NCBI GenBank assembly: GCA_044220875.1
Contig: JBGAQH010000001.1
Coordinates: 744,001-808,000, forward strand
From: JAEUIT01 sp044220875
GTDB taxonomy: Bacteria; Planctomycetota; Phycisphaerae; Phycisphaerales; SM1A02
Length of the DNA: 64,000 nt
Reading direction: 5' to 3'
Shown in pieces: positions 1 to 8,405 of the stretch (within the stretch, counting starts at the first letter, position 1; every line of letters begins with the position of its first letter). The position numbers and the translations under genes are program-made. Below the pieces are notes generated by a model, which was not told the DNA's origin, made no database searches, and saw only the letters and a program-made list of their open reading frames with translations.

Positions 1-1708
1 CGAACCGTGGCGAGATGGCGATCAATACCAGCGGGCGAGCGCCGCGTCGGGACGCTTCGCCTCCCTCGCGATCGGCCCAGGTGCCATCGTTGTTCCAACC
101 CGCGAGAAAGAGAAGGTGATGATCGAATGACCAATGCATCGCAAAGAGCGCTCCCCGATGCCACCTCTGGAAGCGCAGTCGTCCGTCGAGGTCGTAGACG
201 CGCACGACGCTGTACGGTCCCGGCGAATGCCTGAAGAGGGTGATGATCTCGTCACCGGCCACCTCAGGAAAGACGTCGGCGCGAAGCACCAGTTCCACCG
301 CGAATCGCCCGTTTTCGCCGTCGTCGGCATGCTCGCCGGGCCTGCGGGGAACGTCGTTCGGCGTCACGGAGGCTCGCCACTTCGGTTCGGTCCAGGTCCC
401 TGCCTCGTAGGCGCAGAGCTCACCGGCATGCGGCACCGGCGCGTCCGGTAGAAGCGAGAACAGAACCATATCGGCCCGTCGCCCCGCGGCATCGCCCTCG
501 ATGAACTCGGCGAGGTGCACCCCGCCGTTTCTTCGGGCGTCGAAGGTGTGATGGATGAAACCGAGTCCGTCGCGCACGTCGAGGTACCGGCCGCCTTCGC
601 GGGTCACGACTTCGACGGCCCGCTGGAGATATCGATAGGTCAGCCCGAACGACACAACGGCGAATGCGGTTAGCGCGGTGAACAGCGCCATCGCGCTCCG
701 CATTGGATGGCGACCCGCTGCCCTGGTCAGTCGCACCCACGGGCTGAGCGGCGCGGCTGCGATCGGGTCGCCGTCGAGATACCGCCTGAGGTCCGAGGCG
801 AACGCGGCGACGCTCGCGTATCGGTCGTCAGGACGCTTCGCGAGCGATGTGCGCAGAATGGTGGCCAGTGATCGGTCGATCGATCGAGGTGGCGGCGGAG
901 CCGGCTCGGTCGAGCGGATCGCGTCCACGGCGGCCCAGAGCGAGTGGGAAGGAACAGAGATCGGCGGCGATCCGCACAGGAGTTCGTAGAGAATCACGCC
1001 AAGTGCGTAGACGTCCGCCCTGGTATCGATGAGCGACGGGTCCCCCGAGCACTGCTCCGGGCTCATGTAGGCAAGCGTCCCGATCACAGCGCCGGCGAGC
1101 GTGATCTCCGCGGTCATCGCCGTGTCGATGTCGGTGCAGCGTGCCACGCCGAAGTCAATCACCTTCGGCTCGCCCGCCGCGTCCACGACCACGTTCGACG
1201 GCTTGAGGTCCCGATGGACGACGCCACGCTGATGGCCGTGCCCCACGGCATCGCAGACTCGCAGGAACAGGCGAATGCGGGCGATGGCGTCGAGCCCCGT
1301 ACGGTCGGCATGCTCGTCGATGGGCCGACTCTCGGACACGTATTCCATCGCGAACCACGGGGTCGCGCCGTCGTCGAGCACGCCGCTGTCCAGGAATCGC
1401 GCGATGCAGGGATGGTCGAGGCGGCGGAGGACCGCCGATTCGCGGCGGAGTCGGTCGGCTGCGGTCTCGCCGCGCAGACCAGGCGGGAGGATTTTGATTG
1501 CGGCCAGATGGCCGTCTGTGATGCGCTCGCCTAGATACACGATGCCCATGCCGCCGCGCGCAAGGAGCCGCGTGATCCTGAAGCCGCCGAGTCGCTCCGG
1601 CATAGGCGCCTGCCCGGCGAACTCGGCGTCCGGACCGAAAATCGCCTCGGCGAGGCGCGAGGCCTCGTCGGCCGTCAGGCGGAGTCGTGGGTGCCGGGGC
1701 GTCGTCAT
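1..1708 (-). CDS. Membrane serine/threonine protein kinase (3' end beyond window)
   Basis: Hanks-type kinase read on the minus strand; the frame is open from ATG at 1708 to the window edge, giving 569 residues without a stop. The kinase domain covers about residues 43-310: glycine loop RGGMGIV (51-57), ATP lysine K72 in AAIKIL, catalytic loop HRDLKPSN (H165-D167), DFG at 185-187 and the activation-segment motif YMSPEQ. One hydrophobic helix (about 338-360) follows, then an extracytoplasmic part of unknown fold with no TPR or WD repeats visible so far. The gene is divergent from an ECF-like sigma factor across 150 bp, the usual planctomycete kinase/sigma arrangement, so regulation of that sigma factor is a reasonable inference. 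All key catalytic residues are intact. The C-terminal boundary and function cannot be judged from this window. Confidence 0.9.
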   Translation of the reverse strand, partial: MTTPRHPRLRLTADEASRLAEAIFGPDAEFAGQAPMPERLGGFRITRLLARGGMGIVYLGERITDGHLAAIKILPPGLRGETAADRLRRESAVLRRLDHPCIARFLDSGVLDDGATPWFAMEYVSESRPIDEHADRTGLDAIARIRLFLRVCDAVGHGHQRGVVHRDLKPSNVVVDAAGEPKVIDFGVARCTDIDTAMTAEITLAGAVIGTLAYMSPEQCSGDPSLIDTRADVYALGVILYELLCGSPPISVPSHSLWAAVDAIRSTEPAPPPPRSIDRSLATILRTSLAKRPDDRYASVAAFASDLRRYLDGDPIAAAPLSPWVRLTRAAGRHPMRSAMALFTALTAFAVVSFGLTYRYLQRAVEVVTREGGRYLDVRDGLGFIHHTFDARRNGGVHLAEFIEGDAAGRRADMVLFSLLPDAPVPHAGELCAYEAGTWTEPKWRASVTPNDVPRRPGEHADDGENGRFAVELVLRADVFPEVAGDEIITLFRHSPGPYSVVRVYDLDGRLRFQRWHRGALFAMHWSFDHHLLFLAGWNNDGTWADREGGEASRRGARPLVLIAISPRF

Positions 1709-1858
1709 GCGTCGGGCCCGCATAGATCGTCGTGCGCATCATCCCTGCGGTCTGGCCGAACCGCCAGCAAGAGCCGGACGCCCGATCGTGGGGAGACCGG
1801 TTCAATCGTGCGGCGATACAGTGGTACCATCGCGACCAGTGGTGATGAAGGCGGGGTC

Positions 1859-2596
1859 ATGGAATCGTCACAGGGCAACGATCAGTTTCGCACGACTAGT
1901 TGGACGCTTGTACGGCAAGCGAGCGACGATCCCGCAGCCCTGACTCGATTCTGCGAGCGGTATCTTGCCCCGTCGTATGCGTACTTTCGTCGCCTCGGCT
2001 GCTCGCGCGACCGGGCCGAGGACCTGACACAGGGGTTCTTCGCGACCCACATCGCCAGCGGTCGGCTGCTTGCCCAGGCCCGCGAGGAGAGGGGACAGCT
2101 CCGCAGCCTTCTGAAGTCCGCACTCCGGAACTGGCGCATCGACGCGATTCGATCGGAACACGGCCGAGCGGGAGGACGAGCGAGGGAGCATGTGACGCTC
2201 GACGGCGACACGCTGGCCAGCGTCGATGCGGCCGTCGAGGCCCTGACCCCAGAAGCGGCATTCGACCGAACGTGGGCGATTGCGTCCCTTGAGGAGGCGC
2301 TCCGTCGCGCCGAGGCTGAGTGCGCATCGCATGGTCAGGCCGACTACTGGTCGGCCTTTGAGCGACGATGGCTTTTTCCCCTCCGCCTCGGGCAGCAACC
2401 GCTTCCGCTCGAGACCGTTGGTCAGGAGTTTGGCCTTTCCGGGCGAGAGACCGCAAATCGGCTGGACACGGTCCGCCGTCGAATCCGCCGCCACCTCGAG
2501 CGGGTCATCGCTGAGGGACAGGCAGACACCGACGACGCGCTAACGGTCGAGGACCTTCGCCTGGTGGTCGAACTTCTCGCCAGATCAGGCGTCTGA
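1859..2596 (+). CDS. ECF-like RNA polymerase sigma factor
   Basis: A 245-residue sigma factor. Region 2 is recognisable around residues 25-75, with a YAYFRRLGCSRDRAEDLTQ stretch ending in the DLTQGFF motif typical of large planctomycete ECF groups. A region 4-like helix-turn-helix lies near 185-220 (VGQEFGLSGRETANRLD). The frame is open further upstream, but the ATG at 1859 gives the normal family N-terminus (TTSWTLVRQA). It is longer than a classical ECF factor, with a spacer between the two regions and a C-terminal tail of about 25 residues. It is divergent from the membrane kinase at 1-1708, which probably senses the signal. No anti-sigma gene is adjacent, as expected for kinase-linked ECF groups. 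Target promoters are unknown. Confidence 0.85.
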   Translation: MESSQGNDQFRTTSWTLVRQASDDPAALTRFCERYLAPSYAYFRRLGCSRDRAEDLTQGFFATHIASGRLLAQAREERGQLRSLLKSALRNWRIDAIRSEHGRAGGRAREHVTLDGDTLASVDAAVEALTPEAAFDRTWAIASLEEALRRAEAECASHGQADYWSAFERRWLFPLRLGQQPLPLETVGQEFGLSGRETANRLDTVRRRIRRHLERVIAEGQADTDDALTVEDLRLVVELLARSGV

Positions 2597-3232
2597 AAGG
2601 CTTGGCACGACGTTTGAAGCTCTGAAGCAGAGGGTCTGCGCGAGGGAACAACGCGTCCAACCCGCTATCGAGACTATCTCGCCCAACGCGGTGGAACGGC
2701 AACGGCCTGCAACGACGACGATCTCGGAAGCGGTCGGGCGATCTGCTCGCCAGCGCGGACTCGGCCGGGCATCGGAGGTCTATTCCGTGGCCGTGGGAGT
2801 CGATCCATGAAGCGATAGAATCTTCGGTGAGTTCCGCGAGTGCGTGCAGGAAGTCGCGGGTGGTGCCGTAGTAGGGGTAATGTGGCGGACCATCAGGCAT
2901 CGACGTGCGGGTCGGCAGGGAGAGCCAATGGGCCTCCAGTCCTCGGTCGGATGCCGCGCGTGTGGGGGCGTTCCGTCGCACTCACGGCTGCCGCGAACGC
3001 TCAAGGCGAGAGGCACATGAGGCGCCTGTTATCTCACTGCGAGTCGTCCCGTCGGGACGAAAATCGGGCGTGGGGCGATCACGCCTCGGAGTTCGCCCCG
3101 CGATTTTAGAATCGGCCTCGGCAGTAGCGCCTCGAGTCGGCATCGAATGGGTATGTGCCGAGGAGTTTGCAGGCCTGCCGACGGACGGCAGCGGCAGCTC
3201 GATCAGCATATTCAAGGCAGGGGGATCTTCAC
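2597..3232. other. Non-coding gap of 636 bp with stem-loops
   Basis: No convincing gene is seen on either strand. The sequence holds a compact palindrome at 3044-3060 (TCGTCCC, three-base loop, GGGACGA). Just after it is a longer imperfect inverted repeat between 3060 and 3107, with outer arms AAAATCG/CGATTTT and inner arms GGGGCGA/TCGCCCC. These could be a terminator or a leader structure for the protease gene that follows. Base composition is already lower in GC here than in most of the window. Confidence 0.4.
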
Positions 3233-5962
3233 ATGCGACTCTCAGGTGCAAAGGCCATTCAAGTCGCGGCCGCGACAACACTGCTCCTCGCCACCCATGT
3301 CGCCGTTGCCAGCCTGGTCGACGGCGTCAGGCGGAAGTCGTGGGTCCATGCCACGCCAGCGGCCGGCGCCGACTTCGCGTGCGGCACTGACCTCTCGGCG
3401 TCCACCGCTCGCGCCATGTTGGCCACGAGCGATGCGGGCGGCTACGTTCCCTTGGAGGGAGTGGCTGGCGCTTCGATCGTGGGCGTGGCGTTCCATGTAG
3501 TCCGAACATCGGACGGCACCTGCGGTGCTGATATCGAGCTCATACCGCAGGCCCTGGATCGGGCGAACGAGCTGTTTGCGCCAGCGGGGATTGAGTTCGT
3601 CCAGTTCGGTTGTGTCGACTACATAGACGACACGTCTATGTTCTCCGGCATAAGCAGCGATGCAAAAGTCTACCAGCTTTGGTCGATGAATGTCGTCGAT
3701 GGCGCGATCAACATCTATTTAATTCCCCAATTTGAGGGGAATCTCGCTCAGCTACGCGGCAAGTCGTCATTTCCCGATGATCCCGTCCAGGGCATCGTTC
3801 TCATCAACAACACACTCAATGAGTCCGATCCCTCGACGATGGCTCACGAGCTTGGGCACTACTTTAGTCTGCTGCATACGCACGAGACCATGAACGGAGT
3901 CGAATGTCCGGACGAGTCGAATTGCATCACCGCCGGCGATGGAATCTGCGATACCCCAGCCGACCCGAATCTTCACGGAAACGTCACGGACGACTGCCAG
4001 TACACTGGTCCACAGTCGACGATCTGGTGTCCATTCTCAGGCGAATACTCCCCGGACACGCAGAATGTCATGTCCTACTCTCTGCTTCATTGTAAGACAC
4101 ATTTTTCTGCGGGTCAGATATCACGGATAGCCGCGACGCTTCAGCGACAACGGCATGAGCTCATACTCGCCGATCTGCCGGCCGTGTGCGATCAGCGGCC
4201 GGCGATCGGGTCGCTCGTCGCGTCGGCATCAATGTACATCCCAGGCCAGGCGCTCGCACTCGAGGCAAACGGCGTGATCGCGCCGCCTGGAACGAGCATC
4301 ACAAGCGTCCGATTCGAATGCTATGACTTCTGCGAGGGGAATGCGCTCTGTGGAGGCTGGGAGCTGGGCGTCGACGCCAGTCCCGCCGGCGGTTGGACGT
4401 GGAGCGGCGTCGTGCCCGACGGCTGGCACGACGGAACCTGGATTCTGCGGGCCAGAGCGCAGTGTTCGAACGGACAGTGCAGCGATGTCGTTTGTGTCGA
4501 GGTCAATTCCGGCTTCGACGCATACGTCAAGGCGTCAAATACCGGTTCGGGCGATGCATTTGCCAGCTCAGTCGCAATTTCCGGCGACACGATCGTCATC
4601 GGCTGCTGGGGCGAAGACAGCTCCGCAACGACGATCAACGGAGATCAGGCAAACGACGCCGCGCCGGATGCCGGCGCCGCATATGTCTTCGTTCGGAGCG
4701 GTTCCACGTGGACCCAGCAGGCGTATCTGAAGGCAGCGAATGCCGCCGCAGGCGATCGGTTCGGGACTTCCGTGGCCATTTCAGGTGACACCATAATCGT
4801 CGGAGCGCCTCGGGAGGATGTCGGAGGGTCTGATGCGGGTAGCGCGTATGTGTTCGTTCGCAGTGGCACGACTTGGTCGCAGCAGGCATATCTCAAGGCG
4901 TCGAATGCAGGCGCTGGCGACCGCTTTGGCGTATCGGTTGCGGTGTCCGACAACACCGCGGTGGTAGGTGCGAACAGAGAGGATAGCGCTGCCGTTGGGG
5001 TCGGTGGCGACCAATCAAGCAACGCGGCGGCCGACGCGGGCGCCGCCTACATATTCATCCGCAGCGGCGGAACCTGGACCCAACAGGCGTATCTCAAAGC
5101 GTCCAACTCAGAGTCGCTCGACTATTTCGGATTCAGCGTGGCGATCAATGGCGATCTCGTCGCAGTTGGGGCGCCCTATGAAGATGGCGGTGCGACGGGC
5201 GTCGATGGCGACTCGGCGAGCAACAGTCACATTGACTCGGGCGCTGCATACTTGTTTGGTCGACAAGGCGGTGTTTGGAGTCAGCAGGCATACTTGAAGG
5301 CGTCCAACACCGATGGGTCGGACGCGTTTGGCATATCCGTCGCGGTATCAGGGACGACCCTCGTTGTCGGTGCGGACGCCGAAGACAGCGTGGCGTCCCG
5401 ATCCGGCGCCGCATACGTTTTCCATCGAGACGGAATCTGGAGTCAGCAGGCTTTCCTAAAGGCGTCCCCTCCGGGCGCTGACGATCACTTCGGAGGATCG
5501 GTCTCGATATCGGGCGACCGGATTCTGGTCGGTGCTAGATATGCCGACGGCCCAAATGCCGATGCGGGGTTGGCCTACGCCTTTTTGCGATCGTCTGCTG
5601 TATGGAGCGATTCGGGTGTTATAAGGGCGCCAAACCCTGGGCCTGGCGACAACTTCGGCGGCGCCGTCGCCGTGGAAGCTGACAGAGTGCTTGCGGGCGC
5701 GCCGTCTGAAGACAGCAATGCGACTGGCGTGGGCGGCGACTCGCTCAACAATGGTGCAATCGATTCGGGGGCTGCCTTTGTGTTTACGTTCGCACCCGCT
5801 CCGACCGGTGACATGAATGGTGACGGGCATGTAAGTGGGGCGGACCTTGCGATGCTGCTGGGTGCGTGGGGGACTGTCGGGGAGAACGGCCTGGATCTCG
5901 ACGGCAGTGGCGTCGTCGACGGAGCGGATCTCGCGATCCTCTTGGGCGCTTGGACGGGGTGA
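3233..5962 (+). CDS. Secreted M43-like metalloprotease with FG-GAP propeller and dockerin-like tail
   Basis: A 909-residue exported protein. ATG 3233 is chosen because AGGCAGGGGGAT precedes it and because it starts directly on a signal peptide (about residues 1-27, ending THVAVAS). Residues 100-310 form a metzincin peptidase: zinc motif HELGHYFSLLH (H205, E206, H209, H215) and a Met-turn in NVMSYS, both in the pattern of M43 pappalysin-like proteases. From about 427 to 850 there are seven repeats of the type KASN..GDxFGxSVAISG, matching FG-GAP/integrin-like blades; seven would close one propeller. The last 50 residues carry two DxNxDGxVxxAD calcium loops, each followed by LLGAW, a dockerin-type ending. 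The zinc glycine of HExxHxxGxxH is replaced by Ser/Leu, as in other M43 members. It sits between a sigma/kinase pair and IS remnants, is less GC-rich than its neighbours, and may be acquired. Confidence 0.9.
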   Translation: MRLSGAKAIQVAAATTLLLATHVAVASLVDGVRRKSWVHATPAAGADFACGTDLSASTARAMLATSDAGGYVPLEGVAGASIVGVAFHVVRTSDGTCGADIELIPQALDRANELFAPAGIEFVQFGCVDYIDDTSMFSGISSDAKVYQLWSMNVVDGAINIYLIPQFEGNLAQLRGKSSFPDDPVQGIVLINNTLNESDPSTMAHELGHYFSLLHTHETMNGVECPDESNCITAGDGICDTPADPNLHGNVTDDCQYTGPQSTIWCPFSGEYSPDTQNVMSYSLLHCKTHFSAGQISRIAATLQRQRHELILADLPAVCDQRPAIGSLVASASMYIPGQALALEANGVIAPPGTSITSVRFECYDFCEGNALCGGWELGVDASPAGGWTWSGVVPDGWHDGTWILRARAQCSNGQCSDVVCVEVNSGFDAYVKASNTGSGDAFASSVAISGDTIVIGCWGEDSSATTINGDQANDAAPDAGAAYVFVRSGSTWTQQAYLKAANAAAGDRFGTSVAISGDTIIVGAPREDVGGSDAGSAYVFVRSGTTWSQQAYLKASNAGAGDRFGVSVAVSDNTAVVGANREDSAAVGVGGDQSSNAAADAGAAYIFIRSGGTWTQQAYLKASNSESLDYFGFSVAINGDLVAVGAPYEDGGATGVDGDSASNSHIDSGAAYLFGRQGGVWSQQAYLKASNTDGSDAFGISVAVSGTTLVVGADAEDSVASRSGAAYVFHRDGIWSQQAFLKASPPGADDHFGGSVSISGDRILVGARYADGPNADAGLAYAFLRSSAVWSDSGVIRAPNPGPGDNFGGAVAVEADRVLAGAPSEDSNATGVGGDSLNNGAIDSGAAFVFTFAPAPTGDMNGDGHVSGADLAMLLGAWGTVGENGLDLDGSGVVDGADLAILLGAWTG

Positions 5963-6025
5963 CGGCCGGGCGCAGGCCGTGATTGGTCGTTCTTGCCGCT
6001 CAATCGTAAGCGTCGAATCAGGCCT

Positions 6026-6256
6026 TCACCGCCCAAGCGCGAGCCGCTTCTCCGGAATCGTCCTCACCCACGCCGCAGGCAGGAGCTCCTGCAGGAACAC
6101 GTCGCCCGCTGTCGTTTTCCGCTCCGCCGGCATGTTGCGGTACTCGGCGAGCTTCGTCAGGAGCTCGCTCACGTAGGCGAAGGGCTCGGCGCCGCAGAGC
6201 CGCGGGCTCTGGATCACGCTCAGCCACGACTGACCTGCCCCCAATCTCTGGTCCAA
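6026..6256 (-). pseudogene. IS66-family transposase, C-terminal fragment
   Basis: A 76-residue reading frame ending at a TGA. It matches the end of IS66 TnpC transposases: a QSPRLCGAEPFAYVSELLTK stretch followed by the characteristic close LLPAAW..TIPEKRLALGR. The catalytic core is missing, and upstream sequence passes directly into the IS3 remnant. It is therefore the leftover 3' end of an element that was truncated or overwritten. Family assignment rests on recognised end motifs only. Confidence 0.65.
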
Positions 6257-6289
6257 TCGCTATGAGAATCGGGGTGCTTCCGTCAGTTG

Positions 6290-6780
6290 CATGATCCTTC
6301 GCTTGCCGCCGCAGATGGGGCGTACCCCCGAGCGGAGCGGCGGCAAGCGACGCCGCGAATCGCGCGGGTGGAGTGTATCCAAGCGAGCTGTGCGGACGTT
6401 TGTGGTTGTACTCCCGGCGCCGCCACGCCGTCAGAGCCTTCGCCTCGCCGAGGTCGGCGAACAGGTCCGTGTTCAGGAGCTCGTCGCGGAACTGGCCGTT
6501 GAAGCTCTACGCGTACCCGTTCTGCCAGGGGCTTCCCGGCTTGATGTAGAGCGTCTCGACGCCGACGGACTCGAGGAACCTCCGCATCGCCCCCGCGATG
6601 AACTCCGGGCCGTTGTCGCTCCTGATGTGCCTCGGCATGCCTCGCTCCCTGAACGCCCCGACGAGGATCTCGAGCACGGCGTCGCTGGTCATCGATCGCT
6701 CCACCTCGACCGCCACGCACTCGCGCGTGAACTCGTCCACGATCGCCAACGAGAAAGCATCACCCCGTCTGTAAATTCGC
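6290..6780 (-). pseudogene. IS3-family OrfB, catalytic half with an in-frame TAG
   Basis: This is the retroviral-integrase-type catalytic part of an IS3 OrfB. It shows IVDEFTREC (first Asp region), IRSDNGPEF (second Asp) and the glutamate region KPGSPWQNGYA. At 6507-6509 a TAG replaces the catalytic-region Glu codon GAG (expected NGYxESFN). The reading frame continues intact beyond it as SFNGQFRDELLN and EYNHKRPHSSLGYTPP. One nonsense change thus split the gene. The upstream part of OrfB is interrupted by foreign IS256 sequence. Boundaries are approximate. Confidence 0.8.
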
Positions 6781-6891
6781 CCGACCGCCGCGGACGGCGG
6801 TCCAGACGGATATGACGATTGCTTTCGATGAGGGGCATGGATAGCGGTTCGCCTGTCGACGCCGCCGGGCGGCGGGCCGAGGACTTCGGTC

Positions 6892-7125
6892 TCATTCGGA
6901 GGCCTTGGCGAGGTCGAGGTAGATGCGTCCGGCGGTCCACTCCTCGTCGACCTCGTCGACCTCGGCGAGGACGGCGCTGAAGAGCCAGAGGAGCGAGTCG
7001 GCGTTGGGGAAGAGCGTGGCGACGCGTGTGCGTCTCTTGATCTCCTTGTCGAGCTGCTCGATGGCGTTGCTGGTCCTGAGCCTGCGCCGGTGCTCGGGCG
7101 GCATCGCGAGGACGGTGAGGGACTC
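6892..7125 (-). pseudogene. IS256-family transposase, C-terminal fragment inside IS3
   Basis: About 78 residues that match the end of IS256/Mutator transposases: MPPEHRRRLRTSNAIEQL, then EIKRRTRVATLFPN and EEWTAGRIYLDL, closing at a natural TGA. The three catalytic acidic residues lie upstream in this family and are absent. The fragment is read in one continuous frame with the IS3 OrfB N-terminus, so it forms an accidental fusion of two unrelated transposase families. About 110 bp of non-coding sequence follows on the minus strand before the IS3 catalytic core resumes, and may include an IS256 end. Confidence 0.75.
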
Positions 7126-7265
7126 GGCGACGTTCGCGTCGATCTCGTAGTAGACCGTCGATCGCGGAACGCCGAGCCATCGGCAGAGGCGGATGGCATC
7201 GACGCGGGTTCCCTCGTCTCGCATCTGGCCGAGCACGGCCCTCACGGACTCTGGCGTTGTCCCTC
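7126..7265 (-). pseudogene. IS3-family OrfB, N-terminal fragment
   Basis: About 46 residues with the OrfB N-terminal signature RLCRWLGVPRSTVYYE, a helix-turn-helix that precedes the catalytic domain in many IS3 elements. Its start overlaps the end of the OrfA fragment, as in intact IS3 elements where OrfA and OrfB overlap in -1 frame. After YYEI the sequence switches to IS256. The linker between this motif and the DDE core is therefore lost. Confidence 0.7.
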
Positions 7266-7510
7266 CAGCAAGCGCGCGACTCTTTTGAGAGCGTGGATCT
7301 GAAGGGCCTGCTCGCCGATCCCAACCATGGAGTGGACGTGCAAGTCCTTCTTCTCCGCCTCGAACCGAGCCTCGGTGTCGCGCGGGACGGCGCGGAGGCA
7401 CTCCTTGCCTCCCTCCATGAAGCGTTCGAGCCAGGTCTCGACCTCGGCGACGGTGAGCCCGTGCTGGCGGGCGACGTCGGCCGGGATCGACTTGCCCTTG
7501 TCAGGTCGGG
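7242..7510 (-). pseudogene. IS3-family OrfA remnant (helix-turn-helix)
   Basis: The minus-strand frame ending at TGA 7242-7244 reads KGKSIPADVARQHGLTVAEV near its start, a helix-turn-helix of IS3 OrfA type, followed by a leucine-rich segment (IGEQALQIHALKRVARLLEG) like the OrfA zipper. No clear start codon with a ribosome site is visible, and about seven residues appear inserted before the zipper. It is part of the same dead element as the OrfB pieces. Confidence 0.6.
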
Positions 7511-7802
7511 GACGACGGCGGCCTTACGGCCTGCGGTGTTCCTCGTGCGCCCAACCCGCGAGGAGGGACCTATTGGTTGGTGTCCGTGTCTGGCACGACC
7601 CAGTCCATGGTGAGATCGGTCACGGCTCGGAGAGCGGCAGCGAAGCGACGGATGCTCATGGCAGGTCCTGGTCGAGGGGCGTCAAGCCAGGGGGCACATC
7701 GTGAGCGGTCGAATGAACGAAGCTGCAGGCCGGCACTGATCAGACCCGACCGCGTCCTTCCTCGTCGGCAGGCTGTGAGCGTAGGGTCGGCTCTCCCGTA
7801 CG

Positions 7803-8396
7803 ATGCCCCTCATCGTGATGGCAGAGCGAGACGCCACGATCCTGATGAATGCTGCGGCGAGCGGCGATCGTGCAGCGGCCGATCGGCTGCTCCCGATGGT
7901 GTATGACCAATTGCGGGGGGCTGCGCAGCGACACATGCTGGGTGAGGCAAAGGGGCACACGTTCTCGGCGACCGCTCTCGTGCACGAGGCGTACCTCAAG
8001 CTGGCCGGCCCGCGTGAGATGCCGTGGACCGGGCGAGCTCACTTCTACGCCGCCGCTGCCGAGGCGATGCGCCGAATCCTGATTGACCACGCCCGGGCGA
8101 AGGCCACGGTCGCCCGGGGCGGTCCGGAAGCGCGACGGGCCGCAGTCAACCTCTCGGCTCTCCCCGATCCGAACTCCGAGTCCGATTCGGCCGGTTTCCT
8201 GATCCTCGATGAGGCGATCGCTCGCTTGGAGAGCGTTGACCGGGATGCCGCCGCTGTGGTCAGGCTCCGGTACTTCGCCGGTCTCAGCATTGAGCAGACC
8301 GCAGCAGCTTTGGGCGTCTCAGCGCCGTCGGTGAAGCGGACGTGGGCATTTGCCCGCGGCTGGCTGAAGGAGGCGATCGAGGCGGGCCGGGACTGA
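7803..8396 (+). CDS. ECF sigma factor (kinase-linked)
   Basis: A 197-residue ECF sigma factor. Region 2 is at about 15-100: RLLPMVYDQLRGAAQRHM, then FSATALVHEAYLKL, with the promoter-melting part around GRAHFYAAAAEAMRRILIDHAR. Region 4 is at about 140-190: AAVVRLRYFAGLSIEQTAAA, then VSAPSVKRTWAFARGWL. ATG at 7803 is used; an in-frame ATG at 7818 is equally possible and neither has a good ribosome site. The gene lies only 9 bp upstream of a TPR-containing kinase and is surely co-transcribed with it. This pairing is well known in Planctomycetota, where the kinase is thought to control the sigma factor without an anti-sigma. The IS graveyard ends about 290 bp upstream. Confidence 0.92.
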   Translation: MPLIVMAERDATILMNAAASGDRAAADRLLPMVYDQLRGAAQRHMLGEAKGHTFSATALVHEAYLKLAGPREMPWTGRAHFYAAAAEAMRRILIDHARAKATVARGGPEARRAAVNLSALPDPNSESDSAGFLILDEAIARLESVDRDAAAVVRLRYFAGLSIEQTAAALGVSAPSVKRTWAFARGWLKEAIEAGRD

Positions 8397-8405
8397 GGAG
8401 ATGGG

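Larger units (their letters stand above)
6026..7515 (-). mobile_element. Transposon graveyard: nested IS66, IS3 and IS256 remnants
   Basis: About 1.5 kb made only of broken transposase pieces, all read on the minus strand. From 5' to 3' on that strand: an IS3-type OrfA (about 7510-7242), the N-terminal piece of OrfB (about 7265-7126), a C-terminal IS256 transposase piece (about 7125-6892) with trailing non-coding DNA to about 6775, the DDE core and C-terminus of OrfB (about 6780-6290, interrupted by a TAG), and the C-terminus of an IS66 transposase (6256-6026). I could not define terminal inverted repeats or target duplications by eye. None of the pieces can make a complete transposase, so the region is inactive. 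Confidence 0.8.

Noticed and set aside
2505..2981. Minus-strand frame after the sigma factor with a readable N-terminal part
   Set aside because: Overlaps the end of the sigma gene and has no motif or ribosome site; the gap is better left without a gene.
7570..7659. A 29-codon minus-strand ORF with natural-looking composition (MSIRRFAAALRAV...)
   Set aside because: Too short, no ribosome site, and lies against the IS graveyard; probably a transposon leftover.
6832..7816. The 13-bp sequence ATGCCCCTCATCG present in inverted orientation at about 6843 and 7803
   Set aside because: One copy covers the sigma factor start; a single short match in 1 kb may be chance and shows no paired structure.
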